Positions 48,895 to 59,688 of a stretch of 64,000 nucleotides of DNA are shown here, one piece after another. Within the stretch, counting starts at the first letter, position 1, and each line of letters opens with the position of its first letter. Both the position numbers and the translations under genes were made by a program. The notes below the pieces were generated by a model. The model was not told the DNA's origin. It made no database searches and saw nothing but the letters and a program-made list of their open reading frames with translations. This stretch comes from Lentisphaeria bacterium (lineage in GTDB: Bacteria > Verrucomicrobiota > Lentisphaeria > Victivallales > Victivallaceae), in assembly GCA_022009855.1 (NCBI GenBank), contig CP091727.1:4588001-4652000 (forward strand), read 5' to 3'.

Positions 48895-48928
48895 GCGGCG
48901 ACGCCTCCCGGCCCGGAAGAACTTTTTT

Positions 48929-48972
48929 TGCTTGCATCCCCGGAGAGGCGCGGCTATTGTAAATTATCGTAT
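48929..48972 (+). promoter_or_regulatory. Repeated promoter, copy 3 of 3
   Basis: TTGCAT (48932-48937), a 17-base spacer and TATTGT (48955-48960), followed by AAATTATCGTATTTCTCATC. It faces only a short Sel1-like remnant. Confidence 0.7.
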
Positions 48973-49004
48973 TTCTCATCGTACATTTCGGGACCTTTTT
49001 CATC

Positions 49005-49159
49005 CTCCTCCGCCGAACTTCGCAGGGGATGGAACAAAGAGATCTGAAGGAACAATTCCATCTCGCGGGGAGAAACCTACACGGCAAAAAGAAAATAAAC
49101 AGAACTTTGCAAAAAACCTTATTTGGCCACTACCCGGAAATCAGTAATTTCGAACCATG
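49005..49159 (+). pseudogene. Sel1-gene 5' remnant
   Basis: After promoter copy 3 the DNA encodes PPPNFAGDG-type sequence in one frame. Across a frame change it reads SSAELRR and MEQRDLKEQFHLAGRNLHG, matching the Sel1 entry AELRxAAEQGDxxAQFxLG. It then reads into unrelated sequence and stops at about 49159. A decayed or truncated third cassette, probably non-functional. Confidence 0.45.
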
Positions 49160-50246
49160 AATTGGGCTGCTCCCAGCCGAATGCGGAAAATCCACACTCA
49201 CGATCCTCCTTTCCGGCTGAAAATTCGAACTCATATTCCCGATATTCCGGGGTCAGCGGATGCACCCGCAGCAGATCACGCCGCTTCATGCCACCTCGCC
49301 TGGCTCTCGCCGGATCAATGGCAAACGTAATACGAGTTGTGCCCCGCGCCCGGAACGTCACCCGATAGCGCACACCGGGTTCAACCGGAAAGGAATCTGA
49401 AAATACCCCGGCCACCCGTTGTCCGGCGATCTCAATCCGTACCGATTCCTTCGGACTCCCCTTGCCGGTAATCTGCAACGAATAGTCGCGCGCCCAACCG
49501 GTTGTGCGCAGATTATTCTGCTCCAGCAGCCGCTTCTTTGCGGTTTTTACATAGAGATCGCCGTAAAGCGCCGGGTCCTTGACATCGCCGATGCCATCGC
49601 CCCAAATCTGATAGAATGCCCGCCCTTCCCCGTCGTTATTATTCACCAGAAACGCAAATCTCAATCCTTTTCCAACTTCGGAAGTCAACGGAAACAGTTC
49701 TGAAAACGCAATGCGAATCCGATATATCGTCCGGTTTCCGGAGCGCGATATACGGCACACGGCGTTGCGCACCCGTTCTCCCGGAGAAGTAAATCCGGAA
49801 ATCATCTCCCCCTTCTGATCCGGTGCGACCACCTTCCAGAGGGAGGAACGGCCGTTGTTCTCCAATGCTGCCGCAAATTCAACACGGTCATTGTTTCTGC
49901 CGTTACCCCGGGTGTCAAAAGCAAACTGAATGCTGTCGTCTCCCCATACTTGCATATCCTCCCCGTGACCGACATGCACAGAATCTTCCACCACAGCGGC
50001 CAGATCAAAAAACTTTTCGGTCATACCCACGGCGAAGCGCGCCCGAATCTGAGCTGCCGCAGCGTTCTGATCATAGATCGTTCGTTTCGTCACCGTCTGC
50101 CAGGCAAATGTATCCGGATCAATTTCACGCATCGTCTCATCAAACAGAGATCCACGCCGGTAATGACCGGAAAACCGATGTTCCAGCGGAATCGCCAGAG
50201 CGTTCTCGCCCCGCAACAACTGCTCCTCATTCCGCCATCTGCGGAA
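49119..50246 (-). pseudogene. Carbohydrate-binding enzyme fragment (5'-truncated)
   Basis: A minus-strand frame of about 370 codons without its natural start. Upstream the frame reads RRWRNEEQLLRGENALAIPL back to a stop at 50247-50249. The N-terminal part looks like the end of a jelly-roll domain (LRGENALAIPLEHRFSGHYR). Residues 60-230 form a CBM9-like domain (VWGDDSIQFAFDTRG, GNRTIYRIRIAFSELFPLTS, LRFAFLVNNNDGEGRAFYQI). The C-terminus is a CBM-like beta sandwich (VRYRVTFRARGTTRITFAID, YEFEFSAGKEDRECGFSAFG). It was probably the tail of a secreted glycosidase like those at 52347 and 60520. The break coincides with the end of a plus-strand gene piece. Confidence 0.65.
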
Positions 50247-50403
50247 CTACTGGGGAAAAATGATTCAGGCAGGAATGAATGTCTTTCCGGAGGTGTTCGT
50301 GCCGGATAATCCACGCCTGACCCCCTACGGCAACGATCCGCGCATCAACAGCGCCTGTCACGCCTGGAGCTGTGCCCCGGCCTACTTCCTGCGGAAGAAG
50401 TAG
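50231..50403 (+). pseudogene. 3' end fragment of a glycoside hydrolase
   Basis: The plus-strand frame reads FRHLRNYWGKMIQAGMNVFP, EVFVPDNPRLTPYGNDP and SACHAWSCAPAYFLRKK to TAG 50401-50403. The CHAWSCAPAYFL element is typical of the end of (alpha/alpha)6-barrel enzymes such as alpha-L-rhamnosidases. No 5' part is present: at about 50231 it meets the truncated minus-strand gene. The two pieces overlap by at most some tens of bases, so this is a rearrangement or assembly junction. Confidence 0.55.
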
Positions 50404-50410
50404 GTTCCGG

Positions 50411-51282
50411 TCAGCTTCCGGAGAACGAGCTGTTTTGCCGCAGCGACCGGCGGTACGCCTCCGGGGTCATGCCGGTCTCCCGTTTGAAGAATCGGACGAA
50501 ATAGTTCTGACCGGAAAATCCGATCTGCTCGGCGATCTCTCCGCCGGACATTCCGCTGCCGAGCAGACGCCGCGCCAGCGTCACCTTGCGCATGGCGACA
50601 TACTGGAACGGCGCCATGTTCAACCGGGAGCGGAAGAGAAGAAAAAGCTTGCGCTCGCTGACCCGGCATTTCCGCGCCATCTCCCGCACGGTAAAGGGTT
50701 CTGCCAGATGCTCCTCCACGAAATAGACGCACTGTTTGAAGAGTTCGGAATCGCGGTCATTTTCCAACGGATTGGAGATGCGGGAACTCTTCTCCAGCAC
50801 AGCGGCGCAAAGTTCCAGAATAAAGCCGGAAAGCTGAACTCCGGCAAACGCGATCTCCGGCAGACGACGAATCTCCTCATTGGTCCGTTCCACCCACTCC
50901 CACCCCAGCTCCACCGTCAGCACCCGCTGCAGCGGGAACCCGAACAGCGTGGAAAGCGCCCCATGCTCGCTGATGGAAAATCCGGAGTGAATGCAGTGCA
51001 ATGCCGTAACCGGCTCCAGAACGTGCCAGCTGTAACAGCATCCCGCCGGCAGCAGAACGAACGTTCCCGGACGGCACAGGCACGGTTCCGCCCCTGCTCG
51101 CAATACTCCATCTGCCCTTCCAGTATCAAAGCGAAATAAAAACTGCGGATTCGATGAAACGTGCACTCGACAATGGAGGGATACCGGCAGAGAAATGCCG
51201 CAAGAAACGGCGGTACCAGAGTTCCGCTCAGTGTCCGGGATATGGCGAAACGGTCCACCTCGTTGTAACTGATTTTTCTCAT
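50411..51282 (-). CDS. AraC-family regulator, one frameshift
   Basis: About 290 residues. ATG 51282 starts MRKISYNEVDRFAISRTLSG; a frame change at about 51100 leads to an AraC cupin-like sensor (RPGTFVLLPAGCCYSWHVLE). The C-terminal double HTH is intact: EPFTVREMARKCRVSERKLF, LLFRSRLNMAPFQYVAMRKV, GGEIAEQIGFSGQNYFVRFF and KRETGMTPEAYRRSLRQ. It is divergent from the pseudopilin and GH genes at 51495 onwards and probably controls them. The intergenic region is 212 bases and AT-rich around 51330-51400. Confidence 0.85.
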
Positions 51283-51494
51283 ATTCCATACCATATCCTT
51301 CGAGGCAGCGATCTGCAAGCTGCCGGTAAAAAAAAATTGCAGGATTGTACTATCAATCTACAGTTTTGCGTAATGTTTTCCCGCAGAAATACTGTATATT
51401 GAGAAATAAGGCCGGGATCATCCGCCGCTGTGTTTTTTGAAAAATCAACGGATATCGTCGTCATAAACCCAAACATCCAGAACAGGAGAAAACA

Positions 51495-52319
51495 ATGAAT
51501 CAAAATTCCATGTACCAAGATCGTCCCAGCCGTTTTTCTGCTCCGACAACTCTTATTTTCACCCTTATTGAATTGCTCATTGTGATCGCGATCATCGCCA
51601 TCCTCGCCGCCATGCTGCTGCCGGCGCTCAATCAGGCCCGGGAAAAGGGGAAGTCGATCAAATGCATCAACAATCTGAAGGGCACCTCCATGACCATGGA
51701 CATGTACGCCAACGATTTCGATGACTGGCTGGTCCCGCCGCGCGGCCCCATCCCGGAAATCGAATCACGCTGGGCGGATTACCTGGTCAAATATTCCACC
51801 GGATACACGATCTCCAACACCTCGTTCGAGCCGGAAAATCTCCGCCGGCTCACGCCGTTCCGCTGTTCCAAGCTGGAATTCGTCGGCCCGGAAACCTATG
51901 CGACCGCAAAACATACCGCCAATCAGGTCTTCGGGATGAACCTCCATCTTTACGGCGGGTATGCGTTCACCGGCGCACTCATCACGCGGCGTGCGATCAA
52001 GCGCACCAAGGCCGGGCGCGAAACCTTCAGCGACGGAAACTGCTGCATTCCTTATGCAACACCTTCAGCCACGGTACTTTTCGCCGATACAATCCGCTAT
52101 GCTGACAAAGGCTACCAGGCGTGGATGTTTTTCGGCGGTGATCTGGCATATGCCACGATGGTTCACAGCGCCAACATCGTCAATGTCAGCATGCTTGACG
52201 GGCACGCAAAAAGCGCCACACTGTCCGAACTGCGCACCAAATCCAAATTCATCCCCGATACGGGACGCAGCGATTACGGATACTTTTACGACTTGAACGG
52301 AAATCAATACAGAAACTGA
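51495..52319 (+). CDS. DUF1559-type pseudopilin
   Basis: An intact 274-residue prepilin-like protein. ATG 51495 follows CAGGAGAAAACA. Signal: FTLIELLIVIAIIAILAAML with the conserved Glu; the mature start LPALNQAREKGKSIKCINNL continues with the DUF1559-type segment. The C-terminal element HSANIVNVSMLDGHAKS is the conserved H-x9-DG motif. It is the first gene of the AraC-controlled module with the GH-A enzyme, a carbohydrate-binding protein and a GH3. No full type II secretion set is present here, so how it is assembled is unknown. Confidence 0.88.
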   Translation: MNQNSMYQDRPSRFSAPTTLIFTLIELLIVIAIIAILAAMLLPALNQAREKGKSIKCINNLKGTSMTMDMYANDFDDWLVPPRGPIPEIESRWADYLVKYSTGYTISNTSFEPENLRRLTPFRCSKLEFVGPETYATAKHTANQVFGMNLHLYGGYAFTGALITRRAIKRTKAGRETFSDGNCCIPYATPSATVLFADTIRYADKGYQAWMFFGGDLAYATMVHSANIVNVSMLDGHAKSATLSELRTKSKFIPDTGRSDYGYFYDLNGNQYRN

Positions 52320-52346
52320 CCGATTCAATAAACGGAGAATCATTTC

Positions 52347-55286
52347 ATGCGCAAAATCGGAATCTTTCTACTGCTCGCCATCACCGGTCTGCTGAATGCG
52401 GCGGAACAAAACCTTATTTTCAACGGAGATTTCCGGCTGGGAACCGCCGGATTCGGCGTCTGGCGGCTGCTGCGTCCGGACACCAATCCGGAGCTGCAGC
52501 TTCCGCCCTGCGGGCGGAACCGGGCGTCCTTCTGCTGGAAAATCCCAACGGAGAATATTTTCAGCTTATCAGCAAGGAGTGTCTGCTGCCGACCGGGAGA
52601 AAAAATCACCTTCCGCAGCGAATTTGAAGGCCCCGCAGGCGGTGTGCTCGGGTTCACCATGCTCTGTATCAAAAACAATCAATATATTACACATCATAAA
52701 GGAGTTGCCCTCTCCGGAAAAAAGACAGCAGGTGGAGATCTCATTTTTCCCCGTCAGCGGAGAGATTCCGTATATCATGGTAATCTACCCCCAAGGGGAA
52801 GGAGGCTCCAGCCGGCACCTTCCGCTTCTACTCCTTCACTCTGGGCGGGAATCGGCAGGCACCGCTGCTTGCCGCGCTCCGAACGGAAAAGAAGCTCTAC
52901 ATTCCGGAGGAAGAGAACACCTGCCGCATCCGGGCGGAAATCGCCAACACCACCGCAACGCCGAAGAGCGGCACCCTCACGCTGGAAATTCTCGACTCCG
53001 CCCGCAACGAAGTGACGGCCCGACAGGCGCTGCCACTTACGCTGCCCCCCGGCAATACGGTGCGGGATTTTCAGGTTCCTCTACAGAAAAAAGGAGCCTT
53101 CACAGCGACGGTCCGATGGAACAATCAGCTCATTCCCGTCGCCGATGCCATGTTCGCCTGCATCGGGAGGTACCGCGGTCCGGCGACGATCCATCCGGCG
53201 GAAACCTTCTGCGTATCGGTCGACGGGGAATCCACATTTGAACGGTTCCGGGGCGAGACGCGCGGCGGATATGTCGTGAGAGGCGCCTCTTTCGAAGAAC
53301 GGTTCCGGATGCTGGGGTTGATGGGGTGCCGCCTCATCCGCGACTGGGGCGGCATGTATTTGACCGAATGGGTGAACCTGGAACCGGAAGAGGGGCGCTT
53401 CGATTTCCGCGTCTTCGACCGCTGTGTCAACCTGATCCGGCAGAACGGCATGGAGATTCTCCCCGTCTTCGGGCGGATGTATGAGAACTGGGCCCCCGGC
53501 CAGCCGGAGTTCCGCCCGGAATGGCTGAAGAAGAAGCTGATCCGGATCGAGAAGAATCCGCCGGGAACCGATCCCAAGTTCGTGGTGAAGGTCCCGCCGA
53601 TGCCGATCTGGCGTCGCTATGTGGAAGCGATTGTAAAACACGCCGGAAAACGGATTTCCATCTACGAAATCATGAACGAACCCAACCTCAATATGAGTCC
53701 GGAACTCTATATGCAATACATGGTTCCCGCCGCAGAAATCATCCGGAAAGAGGCGCCGCATGCCACGATCCTCGGTATCTGCGCCACCGGTGATATGAAC
53801 GGACGGCTCGGCGAATATGTGCAAGCCTGTACAAAACTGGGAGCACTGAACTATCTGGACGGCGTGAGTTTTCACCCCTACGACGCCCGCCAGCTCAGCT
53901 CCATCACACCTGCAGACGTCCAGATTGCCGAGTTGCGCAAAATTACAGGCAACAAACCGCTCTACAACACGGAGCTCTATTTTCTCTATGACTGGCCGGA
54001 TGTGACCGATAAATTCCAGCAGTACCGACACGTCAAAGCTCATCACGCCGCCTGCCGGTTTCTGATCGATCTGGGGGAAGGTTTGAAACAGGGCATCTCC
54101 ATCGTGGAGAAAACATTGTGGCAGGATCCCCTGCACCCCCTCCTACCGTTTCATGAACTATGCCACCGACCGGATTCCCTCCGAGGTATTCGTCGCGTAC
54201 AATGCTCTGGCGCAGCACTTCGAAGGGGCCAAACCCGTGAAGAAACTCCGGCTGTCGCCGGATGTGATCGCCTATGTCTATCGCAAGGAAGGCAAACTGA
54301 TTGCGGCCCTCTGGAACTACACCGCGAAACCGGGCATCACCGCCGATCTCACGCCGTTCCAGACCATGGATCTCTTCGGCAATCCGGAAACAGCCGGAGT
54401 GAAGGGAGATCAGCGAATCTCCCTTCTACCTCACCCCCCGCACACGTTCCGAAGCGGAGTTTCTCTCTCAACTGGAATCGCTCAAGCTCCGGATTTGTCA
54501 CCCCTCCACCAGCCCGATTGCCCGACTGGTCGGCGACGAGCTCCATGTAACGCTTCATAACGCCGCAACGGAGGAGCAGCAGGTGGTTCTCGGCGTCTCC
54601 GGCGGTGGCATACGCGCTCTGCGCATGGTGCGCGCCGCACTGCCCGCGAAAAGCAGCAGTTCCGTCACCCTCCCCGTCAGGAAAGTTTCCCCCGGCCGGC
54701 AGCCGGCTGAACTCATGCTCTACACCAACGGCACCACCTTCCGGCTCCCGGTGAAGATCGTATCCGCCGGAGCGATCAAACGAACCTTCCTGCTGGAAAA
54801 TGCCGACGGCACGATCGACCTTCAGAAGGATAAAATCCTCATCACCATGAACGTGCGCGATACCTCCGACTCGGGCCCCACCGCCGGTCGTCCTCTCTGG
54901 AAAACCGACTGTGTCGAACTCTTTTCGACCCCGCGCCATTCCTGCTTCCCGAGCAGCATCCCGATGCCCATATCAACAAACCGGGAGCCTTCCGCCTTTT
55001 CGTCACGCCGCGCGATGCGCAGAAGCTCTCCGGCATGGGCGCGGTGAAACCGTCGAACTGCCGTCTCACGGTGAACCGGAACGATTCCAGCGGGTATTCG
55101 TTCCGTCTCGAAATTCCGGTGAACTCCAGTCCGGCGCTCGGATTCTGCGTCAAACTCAACGACGCGCAGGGCGGCAAGATCCGGGAGACGGTGTTGAAAG
55201 GCGTCCCGAAACCAGTCCATCTCAACTGCTGCAGTTTCCCGGTTGTGACGGCAGACGGCAATGAAACCACAGGGAGTTCCAAATGA
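52347..55286 (+). CDS. Secreted clan GH-A glycosidase with CBM domains
   Basis: About 975 residues with frame changes near 52510, 52730-52830, 52995, 54140, 54425 and 54925. The signal peptide is MRKIGIFLLLAITGLLNAAE, followed by a carbohydrate-binding-like sandwich. The barrel (from FEERFRMLGLMGCRLIRDWG) resembles GH39/GH5-like beta-glycosidases: ISIYEIMNEPNLNMSPELYM has the acid/base Glu, DGVSFHPYDA follows, and KPLYNTELYFLYDWPDVTD holds the probable nucleophile Glu. After a beta domain, a C-terminal CBM9-like domain follows (DKILITMNVRDTSDSGPT, LWKTDCVELFFDP, SGYSFRLEIPVNSSPALGF). The stop overlaps the next start. It probably degrades a complex polysaccharide; the linkage is not known. Confidence 0.8.
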
Positions 55287-56215
55287 TGTATCTGCGGAAA
55301 AAATTATTTCTCTTTTTGCTGTTTCCGGCCGTAGTCAACGCTGCCGTCGTCGATTTTACCATTGCTCCGCAGAAGCCGTGGCGGAAAATAGAAGAACGAA
55401 CCTGTTCCGTGGAGTTTTCCGGCAAAGGCCCCCACCCCTATCTCTGGCTCCGGCCGAAGACGCTGAAACCCGACACCTGTTATCGGCTCAGCTTCGAAGC
55501 GGAACGAGGGGCCCTCCCCTTCGCCGCCCTGATCCGGGAAAAAATCGGCACGGAGTGGAAACACCGCGGTTACGCCGACGATCTTCAACTGCCCGCCGGT
55601 CCCCGGCGGTACAGTTTCCACTTCCGGGTTGCCGAACCGGCACCGGGAACCTCGTTCGCACTCTATCCGCTCACCGGCGATGGCGGCAGCGACACCATTC
55701 GCAACATTCAGCTTGAAGAGGTTACCGACTTTCGCACCAATCTTCTGCCCGAGGGAGAGTTCGAAAACGGCACCGCTCTCTGGCCCCGTCATCGGAAGTT
55801 CGCCGACCGGGTTGCCATCGCGGATTCCCCGGGCTTCTTCTGCGGTGTCCGGAGCCTGCGTATGGAACGAAAAGCGGGAGACATGGTTGCAGTAATTTCC
55901 CGTGATCTTCCGGCGCTCCCGGGGAAAACGGCGACCATACGATTCTGGGCACGAACCGAACGGGGAACCATCCCCGGAATTCTTTATCTCGATTTCTTCC
56001 GGCCGAAATACGGTTACAGAAATCATCTGGTCCGCAAGTTCGGTTTTCAGCTGGAACCGGACTGGAAGGAGTTCACCTTCCGCTATCCGATTCCGGAAGA
56101 GGTCAACCGTTATCCGGCGCTTTCGGAAAAGATGCTGCGGTTGCAGTTTCATCTGCCGCAAGGCGATCGGGACGCCGTCGTCTGGCTGGACAATCTGGAA
56201 TACTCTCTTGAGTAA
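55283..56215 (+). CDS. Secreted carbohydrate-binding-like protein
   Basis: An intact 310-residue exported protein. The signal peptide is MMYLRKKLFLFLLFPAVVNA. Two beta-sandwich, CBM4/9-like modules are visible: residues 30-145 (PDTCYRLSFEAERGALPFAA, PRRYSFHFRVAEPAPGTSFA) and 150-310 (NLLPEGEFENGTALWPRHR, GKTATIRFWARTERGTIPGI, VVWLDNLEYSLE). No catalytic domain is seen, so it may be a substrate-capturing subunit for the neighbouring GH enzyme. ATG overlaps the preceding stop as ATGA, showing the same operon. Confidence 0.75.
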   Translation: MMYLRKKLFLFLLFPAVVNAAVVDFTIAPQKPWRKIEERTCSVEFSGKGPHPYLWLRPKTLKPDTCYRLSFEAERGALPFAALIREKIGTEWKHRGYADDLQLPAGPRRYSFHFRVAEPAPGTSFALYPLTGDGGSDTIRNIQLEEVTDFRTNLLPEGEFENGTALWPRHRKFADRVAIADSPGFFCGVRSLRMERKAGDMVAVISRDLPALPGKTATIRFWARTERGTIPGILYLDFFRPKYGYRNHLVRKFGFQLEPDWKEFTFRYPIPEEVNRYPALSEKMLRLQFHLPQGDRDAVVWLDNLEYSLE

Positions 56216-56362
56216 TTCATCCGGGCGGAGCTCCGCGTGTGCAAACTTTGCAAAAAGATCCTTTTCTCCGCAGAAAATCTTGAAAAAACATCTTTTCGAA
56301 GTACATTTTGCACAGGATCTTTTCCCCCAAAAAAACAACGCAAAAAAGGAGCATCCCTGATT

Positions 56363-58494
56363 ATGCCGGAATATGAATTCCCCTACCGCAATCCCGCGCT
56401 GCCGATCGAGCAGCGCGTCGATGATCTGCTCAAGCGCATGACGCTCGACGAAAAGGTCGACCAGCTCATGCAGATCACCGTCGGCGCCGACAGCAATCCG
56501 AACAATCTCGGCAGCGGTCACAGCTTCCGCCCCACCATCGGTTCAGTGCTCAGTTATTTCGGCGGCACCAGAAACCGCAACGCCTTTCAGCGCCTCGCCG
56601 TCGAAGAGACCCGGCTCGGCATTCCGATCATCTGGGGTTGCGATGTAATTCACGGCTGGCGTACCGGATTCCCGATTCCGCTGGCGCAGGCATGCTCGTG
56701 GAACCCCGACATCGTCGAAGCCGGATGCCGGGTCGCCGCGCGCGAATCCTACGCGGAAGGGGTGGATTGGACCTTCTCGCCGATGCTCGACGTTCCTCAT
56801 GATCCGCGCTGGGGCCGAGTCATGGAGGGATATGGAGAAGATCCGCTCGCCGCAGGCGTCTTCGGCGCGGCAGCGGTGCGCGGCTATCAGAGCGAAGACC
56901 CGTCGCAGCCGGGCACCGTGGCCGCCTGCCTCAAGCACTTCGTCGGCTATGCCGCCAGCGAGGCCGGGCACGACTATGCCTACACCGACATCTCCAGCCG
57001 GATGCTTCACGAGACCTATCTGCCGCCGTTCCAGGCGGCGGTGGAGGCCGGGGCAATGACGGTGATGAGCTCCTTCAACGACATCACCGGCACTCCGGCC
57101 GTAATCAATCATTACACGCTTACTGAAGTGCTGCGCAATCGCTGGAATTTCCGCGGCTTCGTGGTTTCGGACTGGGATGGCGTGGTTCAGCTTGTCTATC
57201 AGGGCTATACCTCCGATCCAGAGGAAATGTGCCGGGCGGCACTCTCCGCCGGCAACGACATGGAGATGAACAGCTCCGCCTACCGGAACATTCCGAAGCT
57301 CCTCGAATCCGGACGGTTGAAAATCGAAGTCGTCGATGAAGCCGTCCGCCGGGTTCTGCGGATCAAATTCGCCAAGGGGCTGTTTGAGCATCCCTATCAC
57401 GAAGAGGTTGCGCCGGAAACGGTCTCGCTTCAACCGGAGGCGCTGGAACTCGCCCGCGAAGCGGCACGCGCTTCCATGGTGCTGCTGAAAAATGAAAAGA
57501 ACACCCTTCCGCTGAATCCGGATTCGCTCCGGAGCATCGCGTTGATCGGTCCCGGCGCCGCCGACCGGGAGGCCGCCGCCGGAGCATGGCGCGCCGCGGT
57601 CGATGCGCAGACGATTCCGTCGCTCCAGGAGGTGCTGCCGGGCTATTTCCCGGAAAGCACCATCCACTACGCACCGGGGTGCGATTACGAAGGCGATTCG
57701 ACCGAACAGTTCGCCGAGGCGATCGCGGCGGCGAAAAGTCTGACCTCGTGATCGTCGCCCTCGGCGAAGGATTCGACCGTTCCGGCGAGAACCGCAGTTA
57801 CTCCAACATCGCCCTGCCCGGGAAGCAGCTCGAACTGCTGCGCAAAATCGCCGCGGTCGGCCGACCGGTGGTGCTGCTGGTGTCGAGCGGGCGCCCGATC
57901 CTCTACCCCGAACTCGAACCGCTGGCGGATGCGATTCTGCACATCTGGGAGTGCGGTCACGGGGCGGCGGCCGGATGCTGCGACATTCTCACCGGCGCGT
58001 ACAATCCCAGCGGCCGTCTGGCGATCACCTTCCCGCGCAGTGTCGGGCAGATTCCGATCTACTACAACCGTCATCACCGCGCCCGCGATGAAAAAGGCGC
58101 ATGGGGCGGCCGCTACTTCGACCTCGACGACAGCCCGATGTATCCTTTCGGCTACGGCTTGAGCTACACGAGCTACGAGTACAGTGACCTGGAAATTTCC
58201 GTTGAGGATCTCACGGCGCAGGTGACGCTCCGCAACACGGGGAAACGCGCCGGGCGGGAAACGGTCTTCTGGTACCTCTCCGACCCGGAGGCGACGCTGA
58301 CCCAGCCGATCCGCCGTCTGATCGCATTCGAGCAGGTCGATCTGGCTCCCGGTGAAGAGCGTCACCTCACACTGCAACTCGACCGGATGCACGATCTGGC
58401 CTACATCGATCCCACCGGGAAAAAGGTGTTCGAACCCGGACGCTTCATCCTGAGCGTCGGCGGCGAGAAGGCCGAATTCACCGTGGCGGAGTAG
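56363..58494 (+). CDS. GH3-family beta-glycosidase, one frameshift
   Basis: A glycoside hydrolase family 3 enzyme of about 710 residues, without a signal peptide. ATG 56363 has AAAGGAG 11-18 bases before it. Domain 1: RVDDLLKRMTLDEKVDQLMQ, GIPIIWGCDVIHGWRTGFPI, DVPHDPRWGRVMEGYGEDPL, ACLKHFVGYAASEAG and the nucleophile Asp in FRGFVVSDWDGVVQL. A frame change near 57738 interrupts the (alpha/beta)6 domain (VIVALGEGFDRSGENRSY, YNPSGRLAITFPRSVGQIPI). The fibronectin-III domain ends the protein (YPFGYGLSYTSYEYSDLEIS). It likely completes hydrolysis of oligosaccharides in the cell or periplasm for the module. Confidence 0.9.
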
Positions 58495-58502
58495 TTCCCA
58501 CG

Positions 58503-58536
58503 CGGCGGACCGGTCCACCCGTGGTCCGGTCCGCCG
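58503..58536. terminator. Strong hairpin between convergent genes
   Basis: Arms CGGCGGACCGG (58503-58513) and CCGGTCCGCCG (58526-58536) form a perfect 11-bp stem just after the GH3 stop. It lacks a long T tract, but its position between convergent genes (GH3 and AraC) suits a transcription terminator for both. Confidence 0.6.
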
Positions 58537-58590
58537 AACCAAACCGTCTTATATGACAATCTCCCGGCCGTTTCTCTGCGGAATTTTCAT

Positions 58591-59422
58591 TCAGCGGAAC
58601 AGGACATATATTTTTTCTGTATTCGCTCGGGGCTTCACAATCCGGATAACTTTTGAAAAAGCGGCAAAAGAACTCCGGTCAGGGAATCCGCATTGAGCAC
58701 CGATCTCACCTATAGATAGATTGCTTTCGGTCAGCAACTTACGAGCTCTGGAATGTCGACGGTTGCGAATATATTCACTGGGTGAAAGGTGCATTCTCTC
58801 CATGAATTTCACTGAAAAGGTGGAGCGATTCAGAGAGATCACCGAGCACACATCATTGACGTTTAGATTAAAATTTGACAAATTGTTGTCAATGTACTCC
58901 AGTGCGCGAACCACGGGATCCCTTGAAACAAGCCGTTTTTCTTCCAGCGACTCCCCGAAATATTCGAAGAGAGAAAAAATTAAAAACGATGCCTGACGCA
59001 CAGAAACCGGATCTTCGCGAGGAACCAGTTTCAGCAAATCGCGATAGATATCATACGGGAAACCGTCTTTGAGAGAAATCAGCCGCGGGAAGCGATAGCT
59101 GGCAAAAACAGACATGGCAAGCGGTCCATCGATATCGATCCACGCAGTCTGGCAATCTTCCGTCTCCGGCTTGAAACGGTGCGCTTCGTTGGGATAATAA
59201 AAGATCACATCGCCTTCATGCATGGAAAAAGATTCCTGAAACAGAAAAGCTTTTCCGGCGCCCCCTTGATACAAAACGTCATGCCGATATAATCGGAAAG
59301 CAACGCGGATACCGCGCCGTTACACTCCTGCGCCTTATCATGTCTGCCAACATTTCTTGCGTAGAGGGAAGAGGAATGTGCAGGGGCACCTTTTTCAATG
59401 CCCGCGAAGTTGCTTCATACAT
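58591..59422 (-). CDS. AraC-family regulator, frameshifted
   Basis: About 275 residues. The natural start is probably ATG 59422 (MYEATSRALKKVPLHIPLPS); one or two frame changes lie between about 59370 and 59250. The cupin-like sensor shows FLFQESFSMHEGDVIFYYPN, EAHRFKPETEDCQTAWID. The DNA-binding domain: LNVNDVCSVISLNRSTFSVK, FMERMHLSPSEYIRNRRHSR and LSIGEIGAQCGFPDRSSFAA. A further shift at about 58650 replaces the normal last helix; the alternative frame reads SPSEYRK-like sequence. Divergent to the pseudopilin/GH-A module (59689 on), which it probably regulates. IR AACAAT/ATTGTT lies between. Confidence 0.75.
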
Positions 59423-59451
59423 TTCATTTCTTTCAAAATAACAACTGTTAC

Positions 59452-59469
59452 AACAATTCGTCTATTGTT
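59452..59469. promoter_or_regulatory. Inverted repeat in AraC/pseudopilin intergenic
   Basis: AACAAT (59452-59457) and ATTGTT (59464-59469) flank 6 bases. It lies 30 bases upstream of the AraC start and 220 bases before the pseudopilin start. A similar ACAATA/TATTGT site lies at 63762-63774. Possible regulator site. In the 59470-59688 gap I also see a 31-codon frame from ATG 59539 with no recognised product. Confidence 0.35.
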
Positions 59470-59688
59470 TTTCAAAGGGAAATATATTATATTTTCAGAA
59501 AAAAGCAACCATGAAACCACGCTGTGAAAGGATTTTTTATGAAAACCATTCTCCCGAACCGACAAGCAGCCCCCGCCTCTCTGCGACGTTTTTCCCCCTG
59601 CAATCGGGCATTGACCGTGAACGTGGAACTCTGATGACAAAATCGTAGCATCCTCGCTACTAAAACGCAACAGGAAAGGGAAGACAGA

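Noticed and set aside
59539..59636. 31-codon frame after AAAGGA
   Set aside because: It could be translated, but the peptide has no features and may be a decayed start of the pseudopilin gene.
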